From contig NZ_BJWG01000010.1 in NCBI RefSeq assembly GCF_007990245.1, positions 1 through 64,000 of the forward strand: a stretch of DNA of 64,000 nt, read 5' to 3'. The position numbers and the translations under genes are program-made. Below are positions 17,876 through 30,629 of the stretch, in pieces. The notes under the pieces were generated by a model. That model did no database searches. It worked only from the letters and a program-made list of their open reading frames with translations, and was not told the DNA's origin. Source of the stretch: Cellulomonas composti. GTDB taxonomy: Bacteria > Actinomycetota > Actinomycetes > Actinomycetales > Cellulomonadaceae. Numbering within the stretch: position 1 is the stretch's first letter; each line of letters begins with the position of its first letter.

Positions 17876-18880
17876 ATGACGACCATCGACGACGTGGCCC
17901 GCGCCGCCGGCGTGTCCGTCTCCACGGTCTCCTACGCGCTGTCCGGCAAGCGACCGATCTCCGCCGCGACGCGGACCCGCATCGAACGCGCGGTCCAGGA
18001 GCTCGACTACCGGCCGCACGCCGGGGCGCGGGCGCTCGCTTCGGCCCGCACCAACGTGCTCGCGCTCATGGCACCGCTGCGCGTCGACGTCAACGTCGGC
18101 GTCATCATGCAGTTCGTCACGGGCGTCGTCACCCGCGCGCAGTACTTCCAGCACGACGTGCTGCTGCTCACCCAGGACGACCACGCCGGCGTCGAACGCG
18201 TCGCCGCGGGGTCGATGGTCGACGCCGTGATCATGATGGACGTCGAGGCGGACGACCCGCGCCTGGCGATCCTGCGCCGGCAGCGGCAGCCCGCCGTCCT
18301 CATCGGACTGCCCCGCGACGCGACCGGGCTGTCCTGCGTGGACCTCGACTTCGAGGCGGCCGCGCGCACCGCGGTCGCGCACCTCACCGGTCTCGGGCAC
18401 CGCGCGATCGCGCTGCTCGGCTCCCCGCAGACCGTCCTGGACCGGCACACCACCTACGCCGCCCGGCTCGTGCACGGGTTCGACGACGAGACCTCGCGGC
18501 GCGGTCTGAACGCCGTGTTCGAGCCGACCGAGTCGTCGCACGCGGGAGCCGTGCTCGCGCTCGACCGGGCGTTCGCGCGCCTGCCCCGGCTCTCGGCCCT
18601 CGTCGTGCACAACGAGGCCGCGCTGCCCGGCGTGCTCGCGTCGCTGCGCGAACGCGGTCTGCGCGTGCCGCAGGACGTGTCCGTGGTCGCGGTGTGCCCG
18701 CAGGACGTCGCGGTCGGTCAGCCGCAGCAGCTCACCGCGGTCGACATCCCCGCCGTGCGGATCGGCGGCGTCGCCGTCGAGATGGCGATGGGCCGGCTCG
18801 AGCGCGACGACCCGGCCGAGACGCGGCTCATCTCCCCCGTGCTCACCGCGCGCGAGAGCACGGGCCCGGCTCCCGCCTGA
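17876..18880 (+). CDS. LacI-family transcriptional regulator of the sugar locus
   Basis: 334 residues. The N-terminal HTH starts at residue 2 (TTIDDVARAAGVSVSTVSYALSGK is continuous in the gene), with the hinge helix region YRPHAGARALAS near residues 46-58. A periplasmic-binding-protein-like effector domain follows (about 60-330). It is divergent from the binding-protein gene and shares the operator-bearing intergenic region with it, so it probably represses the operon until an oligosaccharide inducer binds. The ATG is preceded by GGGAGAAA. It ends convergently 18 bases from nagA. Confidence 0.92.
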   Translation: MTTIDDVARAAGVSVSTVSYALSGKRPISAATRTRIERAVQELDYRPHAGARALASARTNVLALMAPLRVDVNVGVIMQFVTGVVTRAQYFQHDVLLLTQDDHAGVERVAAGSMVDAVIMMDVEADDPRLAILRRQRQPAVLIGLPRDATGLSCVDLDFEAAARTAVAHLTGLGHRAIALLGSPQTVLDRHTTYAARLVHGFDDETSRRGLNAVFEPTESSHAGAVLALDRAFARLPRLSALVVHNEAALPGVLASLRERGLRVPQDVSVVAVCPQDVAVGQPQQLTAVDIPAVRIGGVAVEMAMGRLERDDPAETRLISPVLTARESTGPAPA

Positions 18881-18898
18881 GCCGCCTGCGGCCCGCGG

Positions 18899-20152
18899 TC
18901 ACACCGCGTCGCGGCCCGCCCGGAGCACCCGCACCGCGCGCAGGTCGTCGTCGAGCACGAGCACGTCGGCCCGGCGCCCCACGACGAGCGCACCGATGTC
19001 GTGCCGCCCGAGCACCGCCGCGGGGGTGCTCGTCGCGGCTCGCACCGCGTCCACCAGCGGGACACCGGACTCGACGACGCAGCGCAGCACGTCGAGCAGG
19101 TGCGCGACGCCGCCCGCGATCGCACCGGCGGAACCGTCCGCCGTCACGATGCGCGCGACCCCGTCCGCGACCCGCACCGCCATCGGGCCGAGCTGGTAGT
19201 CGCCGTCGGCCATGCCGGCGGCCGCCATCGCGTCCGTGACCAGGACGACCGCGTCGGACCCGACGAGGTCGAGCACGGCCCGGAACGTCGCGGGCGCCAG
19301 GTGGGTCCCGTCGGCGACCAGCTCGACGACGAGCTCACCGCGCGCGGCCGCGGCCAGGCAGGCGGCGACCGGGCCCGGGTCGCGGTGGTGCAGCGGCCGC
19401 ATGCCGTTGAACAGGTGCGTCGCGGTGGCCCGGCCGCTGCGCGCGCGCGGCTCGGCCGCCAGCAGGTCGAACGTGCGGTCCACCGCGGCCTCGACGACCT
19501 CCGCTGCGGCGTCGGTGTGCCCGATCGACGGCAGCGCCCCGGACTCGACCAGCGCGGCGAGGACGTCGTCGCCGCCCCCGTCACCGAACCCGGCGCCGTC
19601 CGCGACTCCCGCGATCTCCGGGGCCACCGTCATCGTGACCAGGTGCCCGCGCGCGGCCGCGGCCACCGCGCGGACCAGCGCCGGGTCGCCGAGCTGCATG
19701 TCGTCCGGGTTCTGTGCGCCGCACCGCACGGCCGACAGGAACGGGCCCTCGAGGTGGATGCCCGCGAGCACGCCGGCGTCCGCCGCGTCGGCCAGCAGCG
19801 CGGTGCGCGCGAGCAGGACGTCCGGAGGCGCCGTCACCAGCGAGGCGACCAGGGACGTCGTGCCGTGCGCCAGGTGCTCGGCCGCGGCGGTCGCCACCTC
19901 GTCGGCGCTCGTCGCGTCGGGGAAGCTCGCGCCGCCGCCACCGTGGCAGTGCACGTCCACCAGGCCGGGGACGATCGTCGTGCCCGACTGCTCGGGCACG
20001 AGCGCGAGCCATCCGGACGGAACCTCGGACGCCGGCCCGACGAAGACGAGACGGTCCTCCTCGACGACGACCACGCCGTCCGGGATCGCCTCGACGGGGG
20101 TGACGACGCGTCCGCGCAGGACGACCGGACCGGATGCTGCCTCGCTGCTCAC
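18899..20152 (-). CDS. nagA: N-acetylglucosamine-6-phosphate deacetylase
   Basis: 417 residues from the GTG at 20152. It belongs to the amidohydrolase superfamily: the metal-site motif VDVHCHGGGG near residue 60, HLEGPFLS near 128, HTDAAAE near 215, HLFNGMRPLHHRDPG near 240, and the catalytic Asp in LVTDAMAAAG near 300. It converts GlcNAc-6-P to glucosamine-6-P plus acetate in amino-sugar and cell-wall recycling. No nagB or PTS gene accompanies it here. It converges on the LacI gene, so it is not part of that operon. The in-frame region upstream of 20152 overlaps the following gene and has no good start. Confidence 0.93.
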   Translation of the reverse strand: MSSEAASGPVVLRGRVVTPVEAIPDGVVVVEEDRLVFVGPASEVPSGWLALVPEQSGTTIVPGLVDVHCHGGGGASFPDATSADEVATAAAEHLAHGTTSLVASLVTAPPDVLLARTALLADAADAGVLAGIHLEGPFLSAVRCGAQNPDDMQLGDPALVRAVAAAARGHLVTMTVAPEIAGVADGAGFGDGGGDDVLAALVESGALPSIGHTDAAAEVVEAAVDRTFDLLAAEPRARSGRATATHLFNGMRPLHHRDPGPVAACLAAAARGELVVELVADGTHLAPATFRAVLDLVGSDAVVLVTDAMAAAGMADGDYQLGPMAVRVADGVARIVTADGSAGAIAGGVAHLLDVLRCVVESGVPLVDAVRAATSTPAAVLGRHDIGALVVGRRADVLVLDDDLRAVRVLRAGRDAV

Positions 20153-20201
20153 GCGGCCATCCTCCCCCACGCACCAGGTCCGGGGCGGGGACGGACGGCC
20201 T

Positions 20202-20738
20202 TCACGCGTCGCGCGTCGCGTCGTCGAGCGCGTCCTCGATCGCCTCGTCGGGGCCCGGGGGTGCAGTCGCCCGCCCCCGTCGCGCGAGGCGGGCATCCGC
20301 GTCGTGCACCCACCAGCGGGCCACCGCGACCGCCACTGCACCGGCCCCCGCCAGGTAGACCGTCGCCGCGTCGCCGCCGAGGGCCCCGAGATCCATCGCC
20401 GCGACGGCGACCGCGGCGACGAGCAGTCCCGCGACCGCGTACACGAGCAGCAGGACGGGCAACGGCGCGCGGCCCAGGAGTCGTTCGACCACCGCCGCGA
20501 CCGCACCGCCGACGACGAGGACAGGGACCGCCGCCATGCACAGGAAGATCGTCATCACGAAGATCGCGTTGACCGGGCCGATCGACTCGTCGTGCGCGAA
20601 CGACACCGCGACCCACGGGACGAGCAGGACCCACAGCACGACGAGCGAGCGCCACACGACGCGGAACGCGACCGCCACGTCGTCGGCCCACCTGCGCTGC
20701 TCGGCCTGCTCCACGTGTCGATCCTGCCACCGCGCCAC
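20202..20738 (-). CDS. Predicted integral membrane protein
   Basis: 178 residues with four predicted TM helices at about 32-52, 62-84, 95-117 and 122-142. The N-terminus is charged and cytoplasmic (QAEQRRWADDV) and the C-terminal tail is acidic (EAIEDALDD). A later GTG at 20714 could also be the start. I do not recognise the family. It lies between nagA and nucS on the same strand. Confidence 0.65.
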   Translation of the reverse strand: MARWQDRHVEQAEQRRWADDVAVAFRVVWRSLVVLWVLLVPWVAVSFAHDESIGPVNAIFVMTIFLCMAAVPVLVVGGAVAAVVERLLGRAPLPVLLLVYAVAGLLVAAVAVAAMDLGALGGDAATVYLAGAGAVAVAVARWWVHDADARLARRGRATAPPGPDEAIEDALDDATRDA

Positions 20739-20759
20739 CGCGAACCGCGGGACAGGGGC

Positions 20760-21455
20760 TCAGAACAGGCGCGAGTCCACGTCGTCGACGCCGCGCATCG
20801 CGTCGTAGTCGAGCGTGAGGCACGCGATGCCCCGGTCGGTGGCGAGAACGCGGGCCTGCGGCTTGATCTCCTGAGCGGCGAACACACCCCGCACCGGTGC
20901 CAGCAGCGGGTCGCGGTTCAGCAGCTCGAGGTAGCGCGTGAGCTGCTCGACCCCGTCGATGTCCCCGCGGCGCTTGATCTCGACCGCGACCGAGCCGCCC
21001 GTCGGGTCCTTGGCCAGGATGTCGACCGGGCCGATCGCCGTGGGGTACTCGCGCCGCACCAGCACGTGGCCGCCGCCGAGCAGCCCGATCTGCGCGGCGA
21101 GCAGCTCCTGCAGATTCGCCTCGACGCCGTCCTTGACCAGGCCGGGGTCGACGCCGAGCTCGTGCGCGGAGTCGTGCAGCACCTCGTACAGCTCGATCTC
21201 GAGCCGGTCGTCGGACTTCGTGTGCTGCACCGTCCACACCACGCTCACGCCGGCCGCACGCTGGTCGTCGTCAGGCTCGCCGACCGCGAGCGAGCAGGGC
21301 GGGCTCATCCAGTTCAGCGGCTTGTACGAGCCGCCGTCCGAGTGCAGCAGCACGCTGCCGTCCGCCTTCACGACGAGCAGGCGCGTGGCACGCGGCAGAT
21401 GCGCGTTCAGCCGGCCCGAGTAGCGGGCGGCGCACTGCGCGACGACGAGACGCAC
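20760..21455 (-). CDS. nucS: Mismatch-repair endonuclease NucS (EndoMS)
   Basis: 231 residues, the normal size for actinobacterial NucS. The N-terminal dimerisation domain begins [20 protein letters not shown]. The C-terminal RecB-like nuclease carries GPVDILAKD near residue 160 and the EIKRRG lysine motif near 176. It cuts both strands at mismatches and provides MutS/MutL-independent mismatch repair in actinomycetes. Its location just downstream of the atp operon is the usual one in the phylum. Confidence 0.95.
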   Translation of the reverse strand: MRLVVAQCAARYSGRLNAHLPRATRLLVVKADGSVLLHSDGGSYKPLNWMSPPCSLAVGEPDDDQRAAGVSVVWTVQHTKSDDRLEIELYEVLHDSAHELGVDPGLVKDGVEANLQELLAAQIGLLGGGHVLVRREYPTAIGPVDILAKDPTGGSVAVEIKRRGDIDGVEQLTRYLELLNRDPLLAPVRGVFAAQEIKPQARVLATDRGIACLTLDYDAMRGVDDVDSRLF

Positions 21456-21487
21456 GAAGGGGCTCCGGGGCGTTCAGGTGGTGGTGC

Positions 21488-21907
21488 TCAGATCACCGAG
21501 CCGACCCGCAACGGGGTCGCCTCGATCCAGGACGTGAGGCCGGCGAACGCCTCGGGGGACATCGCGAGCGTGACCTCGACGTCACGGCCGCCGCTGCGGC
21601 CCTGACACGTCACGGCCAGCAGACCGGGGTCCTCGGTGCTCGGACGACGGTCGACGATCGCGAGGCCGGACCGCTCCCAGCGCCGGGCCGGCCGGGGCGC
21701 GAGCGACCAGTGCCGCCACCAGTACAGGCGGTCGGCGCCGTACTGCGCGACGCCGCTCGACCAGCCGTGACCGTCGACGCCGCGCAACCGACATCGGAAC
21801 GCGCCGACCCGACGCGCCAGCGTGCTGGTGCGCGAGAGCCAGAGGCACGCCACGACGACGAGCACGACGACCAGCGCCACGATCGCGACGACGCCGAGCC
21901 CGTGCAC
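21488..21907 (-). CDS. DUF2550 family membrane protein
   Basis: 139 residues. One N-terminal TM helix (residues about 5-24) is followed by a basic DUF2550-like domain containing WSSGVAQYGADRLYWWRHWSL-type aromatic sequence near residues 50-70 and a C-terminal region ending in TSWIEATPLRVGSVI. A DUF2550 gene is found directly behind atpC in many actinomycetes, and the synteny supports the assignment. The function is unknown. The spacing to atpC is 13 bases, so it belongs to the atp transcription unit. Confidence 0.82.
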   Translation of the reverse strand: MHGLGVVAIVALVVVLVVVACLWLSRTSTLARRVGAFRCRLRGVDGHGWSSGVAQYGADRLYWWRHWSLAPRPARRWERSGLAIVDRRPSTEDPGLLAVTCQGRSGGRDVEVTLAMSPEAFAGLTSWIEATPLRVGSVI

Positions 21908-21920
21908 CCTGGGTGCTACC

Positions 21921-22204
21921 TCAGTGCGTCGTGGCGGCCGAAGCAGCCTTGATCGCGTCCACGACGACTGTCACGTGGTCGGAGTCGACCGACAGGAAGC
22001 CGCCCTCGACGTGCCACACGAGCGGCTCGCCACCGTCGGCCGGACGCACGCGGACCTCGCCGGCACGCAGGACCGACAGGATCGGCGTGTGCCCGGCCAG
22101 GATGCCGATCTCGCCGTCGGCGGCAGGCGCGGAGACCTGGCGGGCCGAACCCGACCAGACCTTGCCGTCCGTCGCGACGAGGTCGACCTCGAGGCTCTCC
22201 GCCA

Positions 22205-22205
<1 letters not shown>
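21921..22205 (-). CDS. atpC: F1 ATP synthase epsilon subunit
   Basis: 94 residues, shorter than the E. coli protein (about 139). It ends after the beta-sandwich domain (VDLVATDGKVWSGSA at the start; GILAGHTPIL near residue 34; a short terminal helix). The C-terminal helical hairpin that acts as an inhibitor in some bacteria is therefore mostly missing. It overlaps the last base of atpD. It is part of the central stalk. Confidence 0.93.
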
Positions 22206-23740
<1,535 letters not shown>

Positions 23741-24640
23741 TCAGGAGGCCGAGGCGAGCGCGTCGGCGCCCGACACGATCTCGCTGATCTCCTGCGTGAT
23801 CTCGCCCTGACGGGCCTGGTTGGCCAGTCGGGTGTACATGCGGATGAGGTCCTCGGCGTTCTCCGTCGCGGTGTGCATCGCCCGCTGACGCGAGGCGAGC
23901 TCGGACGCGGCCGCCTGCAGCAGGCACGCGTAGATCCGCGACCGGACGTACCGCGGCAGCAACGAGTCGAGCACGACCTCGGGGCTCGGCTCGAAGTCGT
24001 ACAGCGGCATCGCCGCGCCGTCGCCCGCGGGCGCGACGCCCTCGACGACCTCGAGGGGAAGCATGCGGATCACCCGGGGGCGCTGCGTGACCATGTTGAC
24101 GAACTGCGTGAAGACGACGTGGACCTCGGCCACGCCACCCTCGTCGGCGGGTGCGCCGAACCGCTCGAGGAGCAGGTCCGCGATCTCGCCGGCGACCTCG
24201 CTGCTCGGCGCGTCCGAGTGGCCCGTCCACTGCCCCGCGAGCTCACGCTCCCGGAACGTGTAGTAGCTGACGGCGCGGCGACCCGAGACGAACAGGTCGA
24301 CCTTCTTGCCCTCGGACTCGAGCCGCTCGATGAGCCGTTCCGTCTCGCGGATGACGCTGGCCGAGTACGCACCCGCCATGCCGCGGTCCGAGGCGATCAG
24401 GAGCACGGCGACGCGGTCGGTGTCCGTGCGCTCGACGAGGAAGGGGTGCGAGACGTTGGAGTGCGTCGCGACGGCCGACACCGCCCGGGTGATCGCCCGC
24501 GAGTACGGCGTCGCCATCGTCACCCGGTCGCGCGCGCGCCCGATCCGGGACGCGGCGATGAGCTCCTGCGCCCGGAACATCTTCTTGAGCGACTGGGTGG
24601 ACTTGATGCGCTGCTTGTAGACGCGCTGCGAACCGGCCAT
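23741..24640 (-). CDS. atpG: F1 ATP synthase gamma subunit
   Basis: 299 residues from the ATG at 24640. The N-terminal helix MAGSQRVYKQRIKSTQSLKK and the terminal helix (RAMHTATENAEDLIRMYTRL near residue 255) form the rotating coiled coil inside the alpha/beta hexamer. The start is two bases after the atpA stop. The longer frame upstream is a shadow over atpA. Confidence 0.97.
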   Translation of the reverse strand: MAGSQRVYKQRIKSTQSLKKMFRAQELIAASRIGRARDRVTMATPYSRAITRAVSAVATHSNVSHPFLVERTDTDRVAVLLIASDRGMAGAYSASVIRETERLIERLESEGKKVDLFVSGRRAVSYYTFRERELAGQWTGHSDAPSSEVAGEIADLLLERFGAPADEGGVAEVHVVFTQFVNMVTQRPRVIRMLPLEVVEGVAPAGDGAAMPLYDFEPSPEVVLDSLLPRYVRSRIYACLLQAAASELASRQRAMHTATENAEDLIRMYTRLANQARQGEITQEISEIVSGADALASAS

Positions 24641-24642
24641 CC

Positions 24643-26271
24643 TCAGGCCTTCTTCTGCCGGACGATCTGCTCCTGCTCCACGTCCACGCCGTCGCCTGAC
24701 TCCTCGCCGCCCACCAGGGGTGTGCCGTCGAACTTGAGGAAGCCCGCCCGGAACTCCTCGATGCCGGCCGCGAGAGCCTTCTCGGTCTCGTCGTCGAGCT
24801 TGCCCGTGCCGGCGATCGTGCCGAGCACGTCCGTGTTGCGGCGCAGGTGGTCGAGCAGCTCGGACTCGAACCGCTTGACGTCCTCGATCGGCACGTCGTC
24901 CAGGTGACCCTTGGTCCCGGCCCAGATCGACGCGACCTGGTCCTCGACCGGGTACGGCGTGTACTGCGGCTGCTTGAGCAGCTCGGTCAGGCGCGCGCCA
25001 CGGTTGAGCTGCGCACGCGAGGCCGCGTCCAGGTCGGACGCGAACATCGCGAACGCCTCGAGCGAGCGGAACTGCGCGAGGTCGAGCTTGAGCGTGCCGG
25101 AGACCTGCTTCATCGCCTTGACCTGGGCGGCGCCACCGACGCGCGACACCGAGATGCCGACGTCGACCGCGGGACGCTGGTCGGCGTTGAACAGGTCCGA
25201 CTGCAGGAAGATCTGGCCGTCGGTGATCGAGATGACGTTGGTCGGGATGTACGCCGACACGTCGTTCGCCTTGGTCTCGATGATCGGCAGACCGGTCATC
25301 GAGCCCGCGCCCAGCTCGTCGGAGAGCTTCGCGCAACGCTCGAGCAGACGGCTGTGCAGGTAGAAGACGTCACCCGGGTAGGCCTCGCGGCCCGGCGGGC
25401 GGCGCAGCAGCAGCGAGACCGCGCGGTACGCCTCGGCCTGCTTGCTCAGGTCGTCGAAGATGATCAGGACGTGCTTGCCGTCGTACATCCAGTGCTGGCC
25501 GATGGCCGAGCCGGTGTACGGCGCCAGGTACTTGAAGCCCGCCGGGTCGGAGGCCGGGGCCGCGACGATCGTCGTGTACTCGAGGGCGCCCGCGTCCGCC
25601 AGCGCGCCGCGCACGGCCGCGATGGTCGAACCCTTCTGGCCGATGGCGACGTAGATGCAGCGCACCTGCTTGGTCGGGTCGCCCGACTCCCAGTTGGCCT
25701 TCTGGTTGATGATCGTGTCGATCGCGATCGCGGTCTTGCCCGTCTGGCGGTCGCCGATGATGAGCTGACGCTGGCCGCGACCGATCGGAATCATCGAGTC
25801 GATCGCCTTGATGCCGGTCTGCAGCGGCTCGTGCACCGACTTGCGGGCCATCACGCCAGGGGCCTGCAGCTCGAGCGCGCGGCGGGCCTCGGTGGTGATC
25901 TCCCCCAGGCCGTCGATCGGCGTGCCCAGCGGGTCGACGACGCGGCCGAGGTAGCCGTCGCCCACGGCGACCGACAGGACCTCGCCCGTGCGACGGACCT
26001 CCTGGCCCTCCTCGATGCCGGAGAACTCACCCAGCACGACGACGCCGATCTCGCGGACGTCGAGGTTCAGCGCGAGGCCGAGCGTGCCGTCCTCGAAGCG
26101 CAGCAGCTCGTTGGCCATCGCCCCCGGCAGGCCCTCGACCTGCGCGATGCCGTCACCTGCGAGCGAGACGCGCCCGACCTCTTCGGAGACCGCGCCCGTG
26201 GGCTCGTAGGTCTTCACGAAGCTGTCCAGCGCGGCGCGGATCTCCTCCGGCCGGATCGTCAGCTCAGCCAT
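24643..26271 (-). CDS. atpA: F1 ATP synthase alpha subunit
   Basis: 542 residues. Walker A is GDRQTGKT near residue 172, and the non-catalytic nucleotide site is complete. The C-terminal extension of about 30 acidic residues ([15 protein letters not shown]) beyond the E. coli length is typical of actinobacterial alpha subunits, where related extensions suppress ATP hydrolysis. The ribosome site GGAGAGAT lies before the ATG. Confidence 0.97.
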   Translation of the reverse strand: MAELTIRPEEIRAALDSFVKTYEPTGAVSEEVGRVSLAGDGIAQVEGLPGAMANELLRFEDGTLGLALNLDVREIGVVVLGEFSGIEEGQEVRRTGEVLSVAVGDGYLGRVVDPLGTPIDGLGEITTEARRALELQAPGVMARKSVHEPLQTGIKAIDSMIPIGRGQRQLIIGDRQTGKTAIAIDTIINQKANWESGDPTKQVRCIYVAIGQKGSTIAAVRGALADAGALEYTTIVAAPASDPAGFKYLAPYTGSAIGQHWMYDGKHVLIIFDDLSKQAEAYRAVSLLLRRPPGREAYPGDVFYLHSRLLERCAKLSDELGAGSMTGLPIIETKANDVSAYIPTNVISITDGQIFLQSDLFNADQRPAVDVGISVSRVGGAAQVKAMKQVSGTLKLDLAQFRSLEAFAMFASDLDAASRAQLNRGARLTELLKQPQYTPYPVEDQVASIWAGTKGHLDDVPIEDVKRFESELLDHLRRNTDVLGTIAGTGKLDDETEKALAAGIEEFRAGFLKFDGTPLVGGEESGDGVDVEQEQIVRQKKA

Positions 26272-26288
26272 TGATCTCTCCTGTCATG

Positions 26289-26308
26289 GCGCACGCAAGC
26301 GCGTGCGC
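26289..26308. other. Small hairpin in the atpH-atpA gap
   Basis: GCGCACGC and GCGTGCGC form an 8-bp stem with a 4-base loop in the 55-bp gap between atpH and atpA. It may influence processing or relative expression within the operon, as intercistronic hairpins do in other atp operons. It could also be chance in such GC-rich DNA. Confidence 0.4.
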
Positions 26309-26326
26309 GTCGTCGTGGGGCCGGCG

Positions 26327-27138
26327 TCAGCCGGCAAGTCGTCGTCGGGCGTCGGCAAGTCGGGAGAGCACGGTGGCGTCGACCACCTGCGGGCCCACCT
26401 GGATGCGCATACCACCCAGAACCTGCGGGTCGCGCACGATGTTGAGCTGCACCTCACGGCCGTAGGCCTCGCGCAGGATCGTCGCCAGGCGGTCCTGCTG
26501 GGTCGGCGAGAGCGAGGACGCCGTGGTCACGGTCGCGACGGTCCGCTCCCGCCGCTCGGCGATGAGGTCCGCGATGTGCCCGAGCGTCGTCACGTAGCGC
26601 CGCCCGCGGGGAGCGGCCGCCGCGCGACGGGCGATCTGCGCGGTCACGTCCGTCACCCGGCCGGCGAGCAGGTCGTCGACGAGCTTGATGCGCGCGGCCG
26701 CGGGCACCCGGGTGTCGAACAGCGCCCGTCGCACCTCGCGCTGGCCCGCGAGGGCCTTCGCGAACCGGAACAGCTCCTCCTCGACCTTGGCGAGGTTGCC
26801 CTCGGCCTCGGCCCGGGCCAGTGCCGCGTGGAAGGCGAGCTGCTCGGCGGCGTCCGCGAGGTCGACGTCGGCCGACCAGCGCGCACGCACCAGGGACTGC
26901 GCGATCTCGACGACGCGGGGGTCCGCGTTCGTCAGCAGGTGCGCGACGAGCCCGGCCTTCGCGTCACCCTCGATCGACGGGTCCGCGAGCGTGCGTCGCA
27001 ACGAACCCGAGCTGTCGAGCGCGTCGACGAAGGCCAGCAGCTGCTGGCCCAGCTCGGACGACTGCGCCCCTGCAGCGGCAAGGATCGGCTCGAACCGCTC
27101 CTCCGCCGCCGCCAAGGACGCGCGCGAGGTTCCGCGCA

Positions 27139-27139
<1 letters not shown>
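26327..27139 (-). CDS. atpH: F1 ATP synthase delta subunit
   Basis: 270 residues, longer than the roughly 180 of E. coli delta, as in other actinomycetes. The N-terminal helical domain covers about residues 1-110. The conserved C-terminal part includes TTASSLSPTQQDRLATIL near 210 and IVRDPQVLGGMRIQVG near 240. It links the F1 head to the b-subunit stator. The start shares one base with the atpF stop. Confidence 0.95.
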
Positions 27140-28933
<1,794 letters not shown>

Positions 28934-28959
28934 GCCACGGGCGTCTGGCCGTCATGGAT

Positions 28960-28978
28960 GGGGTGAAGCCTAACCTAT
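28960..28978. promoter_or_regulatory. Half-matching iron-box-like sequence upstream of atpB
   Basis: This 19-mer ends with AGCCTAACCTAT, whose first eleven bases match the right arm and centre of the DtxR/IdeR box exactly. The left arm hardly matches (12 of 19 overall). It could be a weak iron-regulator site or a chance match in the atpB promoter region. Confidence 0.2.
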
Positions 28979-29016
28979 GCAAGACCTCGGTCCGACCGCT
29001 CGCCGGGACCCTTGTC

Positions 29017-29520
29017 CTACTGCCCGTCGGGGTCCGGGGTGGAAGGTGCGCCCCCCGGTTCGACGTACGGCAGCCGGGCGCTGTAGACCGCCCGGTAGTC
29101 GAGGTAGGCCGACCCCAGGACGCCCACGAGCAGCACGCCCGCGAGCGCGGGCTTGGAGTAGAAGTCCAGGTCGCGGATGAGCGCGAGGACGACGATCACG
29201 ACGAGCACCTTGGCCAGCCACGTGCCCATGACGACGGCCGCCATGGTCGACGGCGACGAGTGGACCGTGCGCAGCATCGCCACGACCGTCGTCCCGGAGA
29301 ACACGAGTGCGAGCCCGACGCCGATCAGCGCGCCCCACACGCCCTCGGAGCCCGCGAAGATCCAGCCGAGGCCGACGCCGACCACGGTGAGCACGCCGAG
29401 GAACCAGATCGTGTGGCGCAGCGACGTGCGGAACACGTGCTCGACGACGGACGAGCCGTCCGTCGGGTCCGTGGCATCCGTGGGGTCCGTGGGCACCGTG
29501 GGGTCCGTGGGGTCGGTCAT
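29017..29520 (-). CDS. AtpI-like membrane protein
   Basis: 167 residues from the ATG at 29520. The N-terminus is a run of TDPTDP-type repeats (residues 2-21), then four TM helices at about 36-56, 60-80, 95-118 and 122-140. The position directly ahead of atpB and the four-helix layout match ATP synthase protein I of actinomycetes, thought to assist c-ring assembly or magnesium uptake. The ATG overlaps the stop of the preceding transferase gene by four bases. The acidic repeat at the N-terminus is unusual. Confidence 0.75.
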   Translation of the reverse strand: MTDPTDPTVPTDPTDATDPTDGSSVVEHVFRTSLRHTIWFLGVLTVVGVGLGWIFAGSEGVWGALIGVGLALVFSGTTVVAMLRTVHSSPSTMAAVVMGTWLAKVLVVIVVLALIRDLDFYSKPALAGVLLVGVLGSAYLDYRAVYSARLPYVEPGGAPSTPDPDGQ

Positions 29521-30629
29521 CCTGCCTCCTGGGGCGGTCGGGTCGCGCGGCCGCGCAGCGGTCCGAGCGTCAGCAGAGTCGCGACGAGCACGCCGGCGGC
29601 GAACGCCCACAGCACGGTCGTCGTCGGGAGCACGACGAGCGCACCCACGCCGAAGGCGAAGACGGCCGTCCAGACGTACATGATCGCCACGGCCCGCCGG
29701 TGGCTGTGACCGAGCGCGAGCAGGCGGTGGTGCAGATGCATCCGGTCCGGGTGGAAGGGCGACTTGCCGTGCCCCACGCGTCGCACGACCGCGAGCACCA
29801 TGTCCAGCAACGGCAGCAGCAGCACGGCGAACGGCAGCAGCATCGGCAGGAAGGCCGGGAAGGACTGCCGGCGGGTCACCTGCTCGGGGTCGATCTGGCC
29901 GGTCACGACGATCGCCGCGGCGGCCAGCACGAAGCCGAGCACCATGGCGCCGGAGTCACCCATGAAGATGCGCGCGGGGTAGAAGTTGTGCGGCAGGAAC
30001 CCGACGCAAGCGCCGACGAGCGCCGCCACGACGAGCGTGGCGAGGCTCGCGTAGTCGCCGGACGTCGACGCGCGCGTGAGCAGGTACGAGTACAGGAAGA
30101 ACGCCGCGCCGCCGATCGCGAGCACGCCCGCGGCCAGCCCGTCGAGCCCGTCGACGAAGTTGACCGCGTTCATCGCGATGACGACCGTCACGATCGTCAC
30201 GAACGTCCACATCCGGGTCGAGCTCACGGTCACGCCGCCGACCGGGAGCTGGTAGAGCTGCACGCCCTGCCAGGCCAGGAACCCCGCCGCGAGCACCTGG
30301 CCCATGAGCTTGGTGAGCCAGTCGAGGTCCCAGATGTCGTCCGCGACGCCGAGCGCGCACACGAGAGCGGCGCCCCCGACGATCCCGACGAGCGAGCGCG
30401 GGTCGTCGTACACGTCCGCGAGGAACGGGAGCGGGCTCGCCATCACGATCGCGACGAGCAGCCCGAGGAACATCGCGAGCCCGCCGAGGCGCGGCGTCGG
30501 GATCGCGTGCACGTCCCGGTCCCGCACGGCCGTGATCGCGCCCCAGCGCAGCGCACACCAGCGCGCGAGCGGCGTCATGAGGTACGTGACGGCCGCCGCG
30601 AGCAGCCCGACGAGCAGGTAGACCCTCAC
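29517..30629 (-). CDS. Undecaprenyl-phosphate sugar-1-phosphate transferase (WecA/MraY family)
   Basis: 370 residues from the GTG at 30629, with about eleven TM helices. Family motifs: the DRDVHAIPTPRLGGLAMF loop near residue 35, NFVDGLDGLAAG near 160, the catalytic Asp in FMGDSGAMVLG near 225, and the His cluster HLHHRLLALGHSHRR near 300. It transfers a sugar phosphate, probably GlcNAc-1-P, to the lipid carrier for wall polymers (the TagO/WecA role). MraY proper is less likely because the gene is not in the dcw cluster. It overlaps tsaC by four bases and the atpI-like gene by four. Confidence 0.92.
   Translation of the reverse strand: MRVYLLVGLLAAAVTYLMTPLARWCALRWGAITAVRDRDVHAIPTPRLGGLAMFLGLLVAIVMASPLPFLADVYDDPRSLVGIVGGAALVCALGVADDIWDLDWLTKLMGQVLAAGFLAWQGVQLYQLPVGGVTVSSTRMWTFVTIVTVVIAMNAVNFVDGLDGLAAGVLAIGGAAFFLYSYLLTRASTSGDYASLATLVVAALVGACVGFLPHNFYPARIFMGDSGAMVLGFVLAAAAIVVTGQIDPEQVTRRQSFPAFLPMLLPFAVLLLPLLDMVLAVVRRVGHGKSPFHPDRMHLHHRLLALGHSHRRAVAIMYVWTAVFAFGVGALVVLPTTTVLWAFAAGVLVATLLTLGPLRGRATRPPQEAG

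Noticed and set aside
18880..18899. nagA as part of the LacI/sugar operon
   Set aside because: It is convergent with the LacI gene, and no operator lies ahead of it.
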